From contig JBIQJI010000006.1 in the NCBI GenBank assembly GCA_044507605.1, positions 88,560-152,559 on the forward strand: a DNA stretch of 64,000 bases, given 5' to 3'. The translations under genes and the position numbers were made by a program. Shown here piece by piece: positions 22,955 through 30,592 of the stretch. The stretch comes from Thermopolyspora sp044507605. GTDB taxonomy: Bacteria; Actinomycetota; Actinomycetes; Streptosporangiales; Streptosporangiaceae. The notes under the pieces are model-generated. The model was not told the origin of the DNA. It saw nothing but the letters and a program-made list of their open reading frames with translations, and did not search any database. The stretch's first letter is position 1. Each line of letters opens with the position of its first letter.

Positions 22955-25519
22955 ATGATCGAGATCGGTACGCGGCCCGGCGGTCCGCCGGCGTCGTCTG
23001 CTCCGCCACGCCCGGACGGATCACGTGGTTCCTGGCATCTGCGCGCGAACGCGGTCGTCGTGGCCTGGCTCGCGGCGGCCGTGCCGGTCGCGTTGGTCCA
23101 CGGCCTGCTGCCCGCCCCGCGCTGGCTGCTGATCCACGTGTTCCTGCTCGGCGCGGTCACGAACGCGATCGTCATCTGGAGCGAGCACTTCACCGTCACG
23201 TTGCTGCGTGTCCCGTCACCGCCCGGCAGGCCCCGGCTCAGCCGGCTCGCGGCGCTGAACGCGGGCGCCGTCGCCGTCCTGTACGGCGTCGCCGCCGGCC
23301 CCTGGCCCGTGGCGGCGGCCGGCGCGGGCGTCGTGGTGGCCGTCGTCGGGTGGCACACGGCGGTCCTGGCCCGCCTGCCGCGAAGGGCGCTGCCGGGCCG
23401 GTTCGGCCACGTCATCCCCTGGTACGTCGCCGCCGGTGCGGCGCTCGCCGCGGGCGGGGTGCTGGGCGGCCTGATGGTCTCTCCGGCGGCCACGCCGCGG
23501 CTGCACGCGGCGCACGCGGTGCTGAACCTGTTCGGCTGGGTGGGCTTGACGGTGCTCGGCACGCTGTTCACCCTGTGGCCGACCGTGCTGCGCACCCGCC
23601 TGTCGGAGCTGACGCGCCGTTCCTCGATCGTGGCGCTGCGCACGGCGGTGCCGGCCCTGGCGATCGCCGTGGCCGGGCTGCTGCTCGGCCTGCGCTGGGT
23701 GGCCGCGGCCGGGCTCGCCGGGTACGCGGCCGGGTCGGCCATCGCGCTGGTGCCGCTGGTGGAGACGGTGCGCCGGCGCCGCCCGCACACGGCGGCCTCC
23801 TGGATGCTGGCCGCCTCGGTCGTGTGGTTCGCGGTCGCGCTCGCCGTGGCCGTGGTGGTCACGGCGACCCGGGATCGGCCGGGGGACGCCCTCGGGCCGC
23901 TGCTGCCGCTGGTCCTGGCGGGTTTCGTGGCGCAGGTGCTGCTCGGCTCGCTCACGCACCTGCTGCCGGTGGTGCTCGGCGGGGGGCCGGCGCGGCTGAA
24001 GGAGAACGCCGCGCTGATGGAACGCGGCTGGGTGGCGCGGCTCGCGGCGATCAACCTGGCGGTGCCGCTGCTGGCCGTGCCGGTGCCCGGCCCGCTGCGC
24101 ACCGCCGGCTGGGCGATGCTGGTGGCGGCGGTGGCGGCGTTCGCCGTGCTCGCGCTGTGGGCGCTGGCCGCCGCCCGGTTCTCCGGGCGGATCCCGGTGG
24201 TGCTCGGGGCGGCGATCGGCTGCGTGGTGACCGCCGCGGCCGTGGTCGTCGCGGTGTCCGGCAGCGGCCCGGCGGCGCCGGTGCAGGTGGGCGGCGGCAC
24301 CCAGACGATCGAGGTGACGCTCTCGGGCATGCGGATCCGGCCGGCCGCCATCGAGGCCCCGCCCGGCACCAGGCTCGTGCTGCGCGTGGTCAACAAGGAC
24401 GCGCAGCGGCACGACGTCCGGCTGTCCACCGGGGCGGCGACTCCGTTGCTCGATCCGGGCGGCACGGCGGTGCTGGAGGTGCCCGCGCTGACCGCGCCCA
24501 TCGACGGCTGGTGCACGGTGGCCGGGCATCGGGCCGCCGGGATGACCATGCGGATCACGCCGACCGGGCCCGGGCACGCCATGGCGTCCCCGGGCACCCC
24601 GGCGGGGGACACCTCGGCGGGCCACTCGGCGGGCCACGACGGCGCGCCGCTGGACCTGACGGCCGGCATGAGCGCCGGTTGGCGGCCGTACGACGCGGCC
24701 CTGCGCCCGGCCCCGGGCGGCACCGAGCACAAGGTGCGCATCGAGGTGACCGACGCCGATCTGGAGGTGGCGCCGGGAGTCCGGCAGCGCATGTGGACGT
24801 TCAACGGCACCGTGCCGGGGCCCGTGCTGCGCGGAAAGGTGGGCGACGTGTTCACCGTGACCTTCGTCAACGGCGGCACTATGGCGCACGGCATCGACTT
24901 CCACGCGGGCGCGGTCGCGCCCGACCGGGTGATGCGCTCGATCGAGCCGGGGGAGCGGCTGACGTACCGGTTCCGGGCGGACCACGCCGGCGCATGGCTC
25001 TACCACTGCTCGACCATGCCCATGTCGCTGCACATCGCCAACGGCATGTACGGCGCGGTGATCATCGACCCACCCGGTCTGGCGAAGGTGGACCGGGAGT
25101 ACCTGCTGGTGGCGGGCGAGCTCTACCTGGGGCCGCCGGGCGACGACGCGCACGCGGCCAGGATCCGCGACGGCCGCCCCGACGGCTGGATGTTCAACGG
25201 CACCGCGGCCGGGTACGAGCACGCGCCGCTGACGGCCAAGGCGGGCGAGCGCGTGCGCATCTGGGCCGTGTCGGCCGGGCCCGGCTCGGGTCTGGCGCTG
25301 CACGTGGTGGGCGCGCCGTTCGACGCGGTGTACAAGGAGGGCGCGTACCTGCTCGGGCGGGACGACCCCGGCGGCGCGCAGGTGCTGGACCTGGCGCCCG
25401 CGCAGGGCGGGTTCGCCGAGCTGACGTTCCCGGAGCCCGGGCGCTATCCGGTGCTCGACCACGACATGCGGCACGCCGAGGGCGGCGCGCGCGGCGTCTT
25501 CGAGGTGGGCGCGCCATGA
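22955..25519 (+). CDS. Copper nitrite reductase (NirK/AniA type) fused to a membrane domain and a cupredoxin
   Basis: 854 residues in three parts. Residues 35-440 hold about 12 hydrophobic helices with scattered His. Residues 450-545 form a blue-copper cupredoxin with ligands in QRHDVR and WCTVAGHRAAGM. Residues 565-854 are a two-domain multicopper nitrite reductase. HGIDFH and LYHCSTMPMSLHIANGM hold type 1 (His, Cys, His, Met) and type 2 (His, His) ligands; the third type 2 His is in LALHVVG, and the catalytic Asp is the D of HGIDFH. It should reduce nitrite to NO outside the membrane, with the cupredoxin passing electrons. ATG 22955 is chosen (AAGG upstream); GTG 22928 is possible. Confidence 0.85.
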   Translation: MIEIGTRPGGPPASSAPPRPDGSRGSWHLRANAVVVAWLAAAVPVALVHGLLPAPRWLLIHVFLLGAVTNAIVIWSEHFTVTLLRVPSPPGRPRLSRLAALNAGAVAVLYGVAAGPWPVAAAGAGVVVAVVGWHTAVLARLPRRALPGRFGHVIPWYVAAGAALAAGGVLGGLMVSPAATPRLHAAHAVLNLFGWVGLTVLGTLFTLWPTVLRTRLSELTRRSSIVALRTAVPALAIAVAGLLLGLRWVAAAGLAGYAAGSAIALVPLVETVRRRRPHTAASWMLAASVVWFAVALAVAVVVTATRDRPGDALGPLLPLVLAGFVAQVLLGSLTHLLPVVLGGGPARLKENAALMERGWVARLAAINLAVPLLAVPVPGPLRTAGWAMLVAAVAAFAVLALWALAAARFSGRIPVVLGAAIGCVVTAAAVVVAVSGSGPAAPVQVGGGTQTIEVTLSGMRIRPAAIEAPPGTRLVLRVVNKDAQRHDVRLSTGAATPLLDPGGTAVLEVPALTAPIDGWCTVAGHRAAGMTMRITPTGPGHAMASPGTPAGDTSAGHSAGHDGAPLDLTAGMSAGWRPYDAALRPAPGGTEHKVRIEVTDADLEVAPGVRQRMWTFNGTVPGPVLRGKVGDVFTVTFVNGGTMAHGIDFHAGAVAPDRVMRSIEPGERLTYRFRADHAGAWLYHCSTMPMSLHIANGMYGAVIIDPPGLAKVDREYLLVAGELYLGPPGDDAHAARIRDGRPDGWMFNGTAAGYEHAPLTAKAGERVRIWAVSAGPGSGLALHVVGAPFDAVYKEGAYLLGRDDPGGAQVLDLAPAQGGFAELTFPEPGRYPVLDHDMRHAEGGARGVFEVGAP

Positions 25520-25566
25520 GCCTCCGATCCGCCCGCCTGCCGGTCGCCGAGGCGGGGCCATGCTGA
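25516..25566 (+). CDS. Possible 16-residue linking micro-ORF
   Basis: ATG at 25516 overlaps the nitrite reductase stop (ATGA), and the frame ends at TGA 25564-25566, which overlaps the ATG of the next gene (ATGCTGA). The peptide MSLRSARLPVAEAGPC is short and not recognisable. It may only couple translation of the two flanking genes. Real expression is uncertain. Confidence 0.2.
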   Translation: MSLRSARLPVAEAGPC

Positions 25567-26000
25567 CGTGGTGGTCGGCGGTGCGGTTCCTGCACGTGCT
25601 GTCGGCGGCGCTGTGGGTCGGCGGGCAGCTCACCGTGTCGCTGGTCGTGCTGCCGATGGCGCGCCGCTCGCTGGACCCCGCCGGGCGGGGCGCGCTGCTG
25701 AAGTCGGTGGGCCGCCGGTTCGGCATGTTCACCGGCGCGGTGTTCCTCCCGGTGCAGATCGGCACCGGGGTGCTGCTCGCCTGGCACAAGGGCGTGACCT
25801 GGGCGTCGCTGGCCGAGCCGGGGTACGGCCGCGTCCTGGCGGCCAAGCTGGCCCTGTTCTGCGCCGTCATGGTCGCGGCGACGCTGCACGGCTGGGCCCA
25901 GGGGAAGGGTCGCCCGAGCCTGGCCCGTGCGATGGCCGTGGCCTCGCTGGTGGGCTCGGTCGGCGTGATCGTGCTGGCCACGGGGCTGCCGGCCACCTGA
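25560..26000 (+). CDS. CopD-like four-helix membrane protein
   Basis: 146 residues with four hydrophobic helices and conserved-looking histidines in the first (RFLHVLSAALWVGGQ), the second to third (LLAWHKG) and the third (AATLHGW) helix, a pattern seen in CopD/DUF2269-like proteins that bind heme or copper. It begins 41 bases after the nitrite reductase fusion and is almost certainly co-transcribed. It may deliver electrons or copper to that enzyme. Start ATG 25560 has GAGGCGGGG upstream. Exact family uncertain. Confidence 0.75.
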   Translation: MLTWWSAVRFLHVLSAALWVGGQLTVSLVVLPMARRSLDPAGRGALLKSVGRRFGMFTGAVFLPVQIGTGVLLAWHKGVTWASLAEPGYGRVLAAKLALFCAVMVAATLHGWAQGKGRPSLARAMAVASLVGSVGVIVLATGLPAT

Positions 26001-26087
26001 GCCTGGGCACGGGAAGGGCCGCGCCGGGCGTGGTGTCGGCGGCCGGGCGGCGTACCGGGCCGCGAGAGCCGGGCGCCGACCGGACAT

Positions 26088-26116
26088 TTGTCCACCTGGC
26101 TTGATAAAGCTAGCGT
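26088..26116 (+). promoter_or_regulatory. Leaderless promoter of MarR gene
   Basis: TTGTCC (26088-26093), 17-base spacer, TAGCGT (26111-26116), then 7 bases to ATG 26124; no ribosome site before the ATG. Position and lack of leader point to a leaderless transcript. Confidence 0.6.
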
Positions 26117-26123
26117 TACGACT

Positions 26124-26567
26124 ATGGGCAGGCAGGACGACACGGATCTGCTGCGCACCGGCAACGAGCTGCGCATCGCGCTCGGCCGCCTCGTCCGGCG
26201 GCTGCGGCAGAGCCACACGCCGGGCGAGCTGACGCTGTCGGCGGCCTCGGTGCTGTCCCGGCTCGACCGGGAGGGGCCGAGCACGCCCGGCTCCCTCGCC
26301 GAGGGAGAGCGCGTGCGGCCGCAGGCGATGGGCGCCACGCTCGGCGAGCTGGAGCAGCGCGGCCTGGTGGCCCGCACCCCTGACACCGCCGACCGGCGCC
26401 GTGTCGTGTTCTCGGTGACCGAGGCGGGCCGGCGTCTGATGGTCGATCGCCGGTCGCGGAACGCCAGGATGGTGGCCGACGCCCTGGCCGAGGGCTTCAC
26501 CTCCGACGAGCTGCACCGGATCCGCGACGTGATCCCGCTGCTGGAGCGCCTGGCGGAGCGGCTGTGA
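26124..26567 (+). CDS. MarR family transcriptional regulator
   Basis: 147 residues. The dimerisation helix (LLRTGNELRIALGRLVRRLR) is followed by a winged helix, with GSLAEGERVRPQAMGATLGE as recognition region (about 57-76) and the wing DTADRRRVVFSVTEAGRR. It is encoded just after the nitrite reductase and CopD-like genes and before a dienelactone hydrolase. Its own leaderless promoter suggests it is not part of the upstream operon. MarR regulators of this type often sense oxidants or phenolics; which neighbour it controls is open. Confidence 0.88.
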   Translation: MGRQDDTDLLRTGNELRIALGRLVRRLRQSHTPGELTLSAASVLSRLDREGPSTPGSLAEGERVRPQAMGATLGELEQRGLVARTPDTADRRRVVFSVTEAGRRLMVDRRSRNARMVADALAEGFTSDELHRIRDVIPLLERLAERL

Positions 26568-26661
26568 CCGGCCGGGGCCCGGCCTCGTCATCGTGTCCGG
26601 CACGGCGGCGGGCACGGCGGCGTGCGGTACGTGCACGAGGACCCAACCGTAAGGACATGGC

Positions 26662-27405
26662 ATGACGGACGCGCTGACGGCCGAGACGATCATGATCACC
26701 GGGCACGGCGGCGACACGGTGGAGGCGTACCTGGCCCGCTGCCACGCGCCCGAGCCGCGCGGCGGTGTCGTGGTGATCCACCACATGCCCGGCTACGACG
26801 AGGGCACCAAGGAGTTCGTGCGCACGTTCGCCGCGCACGGCTACAACGCGATCTGCCCGAACCTCTACTACCGGGAGGCTCCCGGCGCCGCCCCCGACGA
26901 CGCGGCGGCGACCGTGCGCGCCGCCGGGGGAGTGCCCGACGAGCGGCTCGTCGGCGACGTCGACGGCGCGGCCCGCCACCTGCGGTCGCTGCCCAACGCC
27001 AACGGCAAGGTGGGCGTGATCGGCCACTGCTCCGGGGGCAGGCAGGCGTTCCTGGCCGCGTGCTCGCTGCAGCTGGACGCCGCCGTCGACTGCTACGGGG
27101 CGTTCGTCGTCAACGAGCCGCCGGAGGGCAGAGGGCTGAACGCCCGGCCGTTGCTGCATCTCGCGCCGAAGCTGTCGGCGCCGCTGCTCGGCCTGTTCGG
27201 GGCCGACGACCGGTTCCCCGCGCCGGAGGAGAACGAGCGGCTGTCGGCGGAGCTGGACCGGCTCGGCAAGCCGCACGAGTTCCACACCTACGAGGGCGCC
27301 GGCCACGCGTTCTTCTGCGTGTCGCGCCCGGCGTACCGGCCGCAGGCCGCGATGGACGGCTGGCGGCGGATCTTCGACTTCTACGGCCGCCACCTGGCCG
27401 GCTGA
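26662..27405 (+). CDS. Dienelactone hydrolase family protein
   Basis: 247-residue cytoplasmic alpha/beta hydrolase of the DLH family. The catalytic triad is Cys123 in GHCSGG, Asp182 or Asp183 in GADDRF and His215 in GAGHAF, the Cys at the same number as in the classic enzyme. An HHMPGYDEGTK segment forms the oxyanion region. Substrates of the family are cyclic dienelactones or similar esters; several actinomycete members act in other detoxification roles. ATG 26662 is preceded by TAAGGA. It is followed after 15 bases by a DUF6295-like gene, implying a two-gene unit. Confidence 0.9.
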   Translation: MTDALTAETIMITGHGGDTVEAYLARCHAPEPRGGVVVIHHMPGYDEGTKEFVRTFAAHGYNAICPNLYYREAPGAAPDDAAATVRAAGGVPDERLVGDVDGAARHLRSLPNANGKVGVIGHCSGGRQAFLAACSLQLDAAVDCYGAFVVNEPPEGRGLNARPLLHLAPKLSAPLLGLFGADDRFPAPEENERLSAELDRLGKPHEFHTYEGAGHAFFCVSRPAYRPQAAMDGWRRIFDFYGRHLAG

Positions 27406-27420
27406 CCGGGAGGGATCGTC

Positions 27421-27720
27421 ATGTGCACCTACCTGACCGAGCTGATCGAGGTGGACGGCAGCGGCAAGGGCGCGTCGGGCTATTTCGGCCTGACCAACGC
27501 CATGGTCTACGTCGACCACCCGCAGCACGCGCCCTACGAGCACACCGTCAACATCGACTTCACCAATCCGGGTCTCGGCCCGTCGGCCCGTGTCGCGGTC
27601 GAGCTCACCGAGGAGGCGGCCCTGGCCCTGGCCGACGCCATCCGGCGCGCCATCGCCGCCGCCCCGCCCGGCCTGGCCGCGGCCGCCCCGGCAGCCTCCG
27701 CGCCGGACACCGGGCGGTGA
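27421..27720 (+). CDS. DUF6295-like small protein
   Basis: 99 residues beginning MCTYLTELIEVDGSGKG, with HPQHAPYEHTVNIDF near the middle and an Ala/Pro-rich tail. The layout matches the DUF6295 family as I remember it, whose function is unknown; the conserved Cys2 and the histidines could bind metal. GGGAGG lies just before the ATG. It sits 15 bases after the dienelactone hydrolase gene and is probably its partner. Confidence 0.7.
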   Translation: MCTYLTELIEVDGSGKGASGYFGLTNAMVYVDHPQHAPYEHTVNIDFTNPGLGPSARVAVELTEEAALALADAIRRAIAAAPPGLAAAAPAASAPDTGR

Positions 27721-27911
27721 CGAGGGGGCGTCATCGATCCTCCTGGCGGGCCGGTGGCGTCCGTGACCGGGCGGCCGGCCCGGGAGCCGGATCACGATGC
27801 CCTTTGACCGGTTCTGGAGTCCCATGCCGGAATCGCGTTCCTGCCCGCTCGGGGCGAACGGCCGCGTAGGGGCCGCGGCGACGAGGCGGCGGCCGGCTCC
27901 GCGCGCCGGGC

Positions 27912-28535
27912 TCAGCCGGACGCGGAGTCGAGCGGGGCGAAGCGGCGGATGAGGGTGATGGCGGCTTCGATGAGTTCGGCGGCCTCGGCCTCGGTCTCGC
28001 TGGTGGCGACCTCGCGGCCGGCCTCGCCGATGACGCTGGTGAGCACCGAGACCATGAGACGGTCCATCGGGGTGTCGCCGGCGCCGAGCAGCACGGTGTT
28101 CTGCCGTACCCACTCCCGGCCCCGGCTGCGGCGCATCGGCTCGAACCCCGGCGGGCCGTTGCCGTCCATGAACAGCCGGGCCAGGTCGCGCCGCTCCCAG
28201 GAGCCGCGCAGGTAGGCGCGCGCGCCGGCGATGAACAGCTCCAGCGGGTCGGTGACACCGGCCTGCCTGGCGTCGGCGACGGCGGAGGCCGACGCCTGCT
28301 CGTGGGCCGACTGGTGGTCCTCCCAGAGGGCGAGGAACAGCTCGGCCTTGCCGCCGAAGTGGTGATAGAGGCTGCCGACGCTCGACCCGGCGCGCTCGAC
28401 GACGTCGGCGACGCCGGCGCCGGCGAAGCCGTGCTCGGCGAACACCTGACGCGCGGCGTCGAGCATGCTCCGGCGGGTCTGGGCGGTGCGGCTCCATTCC
28501 CAGGAGCCGCGCTTGGCGGAGGTCCTGCGTGCCAT
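27912..28535 (-). CDS. TetR family transcriptional regulator
   Basis: 207 residues. The N-terminal TetR DNA-binding domain (about 20-66) contains FAEHGFAGAGVADVVERAGS and SVGSLYHHFGGKAELF, the latter very typical. The C-terminal domain is all-helical and would bind a hydrophobic ligand. ATG 28535 is chosen; a 17-bp perfect palindrome lies 46 bases upstream and is very likely its operator. It is divergent from the MarR-MFS operon, and could share control of that exporter. Ligand unknown. Confidence 0.9.
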   Translation of the reverse strand: MARRTSAKRGSWEWSRTAQTRRSMLDAARQVFAEHGFAGAGVADVVERAGSSVGSLYHHFGGKAELFLALWEDHQSAHEQASASAVADARQAGVTDPLELFIAGARAYLRGSWERRDLARLFMDGNGPPGFEPMRRSRGREWVRQNTVLLGAGDTPMDRLMVSVLTSVIGEAGREVATSETEAEAAELIEAAITLIRRFAPLDSASG

Positions 28536-28581
28536 CGGGCTCCTCGTGTCTTCGGGCCGGTGCCGGCCGGGCAGGAGAATT

Positions 28582-28598
28582 CTAGAATTGAATTCTAG
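28582..28598. promoter_or_regulatory. TetR-type operator
   Basis: CTAGAATT-G-AATTCTAG, a perfect 8-1-8 palindrome in an otherwise very GC-rich region, adjoining a further AGAATTCT palindrome (28576-28583). 46 bases before the TetR start. Confidence 0.75.
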
Positions 28599-28737
28599 CA
28601 ACTGTCGACGTGGGGCGGGCCCTGAATTCTCCGCTGCCGGCGGCTCGGCCCGCCCCAACCCGCTCAAGGGGCACGCGCGGCTCGGCGCCCTCGGGGAGTG
28701 ACGCCGGGGCCGGGCTCCCCGGGAGACGATATGGGCA

Positions 28738-28758
28738 TATATCAGCAGTTGATATAAA
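28738..28758. promoter_or_regulatory. MarR-type operator overlapping a leaderless -10
   Basis: TATATCA (28738-28744), spacer GCAGT, TGATATA (28750-28756). The right arm overlaps a TATAAA -10 (28753-28758) that ends 6 bases before ATG 28765, so binding would block transcription of the MarR-MFS operon and the mRNA is probably leaderless. Confidence 0.65.
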
Positions 28759-28764
28759 TGGCTT

Positions 28765-29274
28765 ATGGATACATCGTTGCCGGTCGACGAGCTGAAGCTG
28801 GCGGCGGGGCTGGGGCGCGTGTCGTCTCTCATGCGCTCGCTGAGCGTGCCCCGCGAGCTGTCGATGACCACCCTGTCGACCCTTGCCACGCTGGAACGAT
28901 TCGGGCCCCGCCGGCTCACCGAGCTGGCCACCCTGGAGGGCGTCACGCAGCCGGCCATGACCCAGATCGTGTCCCGGCTGGAACGGGACGGGCTGGCCGA
29001 ACGGCGCGGCGAGCCCACCGACGGGCGCGTGGTCGTCGTCCGCATCACCGAGGCCGGCCGGGCCGATCTGGCCCGGCGGCGCGAGGCGCAGGCCGCCCTG
29101 CTGGCCGCCCTGCTGGCCGAACTGTCCGAGGCCGACCGGGCCGCGATCGCGGCGGCGCTGCCGGCCCTCGACCGGCTCACCGCGCGCGCGTTCGGGCCCG
29201 CCGCGGGGGACACGGGGGAACGGGCGGCGTCGCCCGGCGCCCCGGCGGCACCGGCCGCGGGGGGCGCCGAGTGA
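28765..29274 (+). CDS. MarR family regulator, co-translated with MFS exporter
   Basis: 169 residues: dimer helix, then winged helix with LTELATLEGVTQPAMTQIVS (about 51-70) and wing EPTDGRVVVVRITEAGRA, ending in an Ala/Pro-rich tail. Its stop overlaps the GTG of the MFS gene (GTGA), so the pair is one translational unit, the classic regulator-exporter layout. A palindrome over the -10 implies autorepression relieved by a transported ligand. Confidence 0.9.
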   Translation: MDTSLPVDELKLAAGLGRVSSLMRSLSVPRELSMTTLSTLATLERFGPRRLTELATLEGVTQPAMTQIVSRLERDGLAERRGEPTDGRVVVVRITEAGRADLARRREAQAALLAALLAELSEADRAAIAAALPALDRLTARAFGPAAGDTGERAASPGAPAAPAAGGAE

Positions 29275-30536
29275 CCGAGCCCCACATCGCGCCGAGCCCG
29301 TTCCGTCAGCCCAAGGCCGTCTGGGCCGTGGCCTTCGCCTGCGTGGTCTCCTTCATGGGCATCGGCCTCGTCGACCCGATCCTGCCCGCCATCTCCAGCG
29401 ACCTGCACGCCTCGCCGAGCCAGGTCACGCTGCTGTTCACGAGCTATCTGGTCGTCACGGCCGTCGCGATGCTGATTACCGGGTGGGTGTCCAGCCGCAT
29501 CGGCGCGAAATGGACGCTGATCGCCGGGCTCGTGCTCATCGTCACGTTCAGCGCGCTCGCCGGCGCGTCCGACACCGTCGGCGGCATCATCGGCTTCCGC
29601 GCCGGATGGGGCCTCGGCAACGCTTTGTTCATCGCGACCTCCCTGGCCGTCATCGTCGCGGCGGCGAGCGGCGGCTTCGCGGGCGCGATCATCCTGTACG
29701 AGGCCGCGCTCGGCCTCGGCATCGCGGTGGGGCCGCTGCTCGGCGGCCTGCTGGGTCACATCAGCTGGCGCGGGCCCTTCTACGGGGTGGCGGCGCTGAT
29801 GGCGATCGCGCTGCTCGCCACGATCACCCTGCTGCGGCAACAGCCCCGGCCGGCCCGCAAGACCTCGCTGGCCGACCCGTTGAAGGCGCTGCGCCACAAG
29901 GGCCTGCTCATCATGAGCCTCACCGCCCTGTGCTACAACTGGGGCTTTTTCACCGTGCTCGGCTACGCGCCGTTCCCGATGGGCCTCGACGCCATCCGGC
30001 TGGGCCTGGTGTTCACCGGCTGGGGCCTGCTCGTCGCGGTGTTCTCGGTGTTCGGCGCCCCGTGGCTGCAGCGCAGGTTCGGCCTCGCCCACACCTTGTA
30101 CGGCAACCTGGCCCTGTTCGCCGTGGACGTCTTCGTCGTCGCGGCGTTCACCGGCTCGCCGGCCACGCTGGTCGTGGCCATCATCGTGGCGGGGATCTTC
30201 ATCGGCGTGAACAACACGCTGACCACGCAGGCCGTCATGATGGTGTCCCCCGTGGAGCGCCCGGTCGCCTCCGCGGCGTACGGCTTCGTCCGGTTCATCG
30301 GCGGCGGGCTGGCGCCGTTCGCCGCCGGCAGGCTCGCGGAGAGCTTCAACGTCCACGTGCCGTTCTACATCGGCGCCTGCTCGATTCTGCTCGCCATCGC
30401 GGTCCTGTCGCTCGGCCACCGCAACCTCGCCGAGGCCGAGCGCAACCAGGCGCTGGCCGACGGCCACGCCGCGCGGGGCGACCAGCGGGCGACCCTGACC
30501 GAGGCCACCGAGGTCGAGGCCGGCTCCCAGTCCTGA
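29271..30536 (+). CDS. MFS drug exporter (DHA1-like)
   Basis: 421-residue 12-helix transporter. The first helix contains MGIGLVDPILPAI, motif A appears as TGWVSSRIGAKWT, and helix 5 has ALGLGIAVGPLLGGLLG, the exporter motif C. Expected to extrude a hydrophobic compound in exchange for protons. The GTG start overlaps the MarR stop. The C-terminal tail of about 40 residues is polar (AEAERNQALADGH). A hairpin terminator follows at 30565-30592. Confidence 0.9.
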   Translation: MTEPHIAPSPFRQPKAVWAVAFACVVSFMGIGLVDPILPAISSDLHASPSQVTLLFTSYLVVTAVAMLITGWVSSRIGAKWTLIAGLVLIVTFSALAGASDTVGGIIGFRAGWGLGNALFIATSLAVIVAAASGGFAGAIILYEAALGLGIAVGPLLGGLLGHISWRGPFYGVAALMAIALLATITLLRQQPRPARKTSLADPLKALRHKGLLIMSLTALCYNWGFFTVLGYAPFPMGLDAIRLGLVFTGWGLLVAVFSVFGAPWLQRRFGLAHTLYGNLALFAVDVFVVAAFTGSPATLVVAIIVAGIFIGVNNTLTTQAVMMVSPVERPVASAAYGFVRFIGGGLAPFAAGRLAESFNVHVPFYIGACSILLAIAVLSLGHRNLAEAERNQALADGHAARGDQRATLTEATEVEAGSQS

Positions 30537-30564
30537 CCGCCGCCGCGACTCTCGCCCCCGCCGA

Positions 30565-30592
30565 GACCCCGGCGCGGCCCGGCGCCGGGGTC
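30565..30592. terminator. Bidirectional hairpin terminator
   Basis: 11-bp perfect stem GACCCCGGCGC (30565-30575) with 30582-30592 and a 6-base loop between the convergent MFS and phosphatase genes; its right arm overlaps the phosphatase stop codon. Confidence 0.7.

Noticed and set aside
23216..26500. Open frame of over 1000 codons on the minus strand
   Set aside because: Runs through the antisense of the nitrite reductase fusion, the CopD-like gene and MarR; Arg/His/Pro-rich with no domain. A GC-skew artefact.
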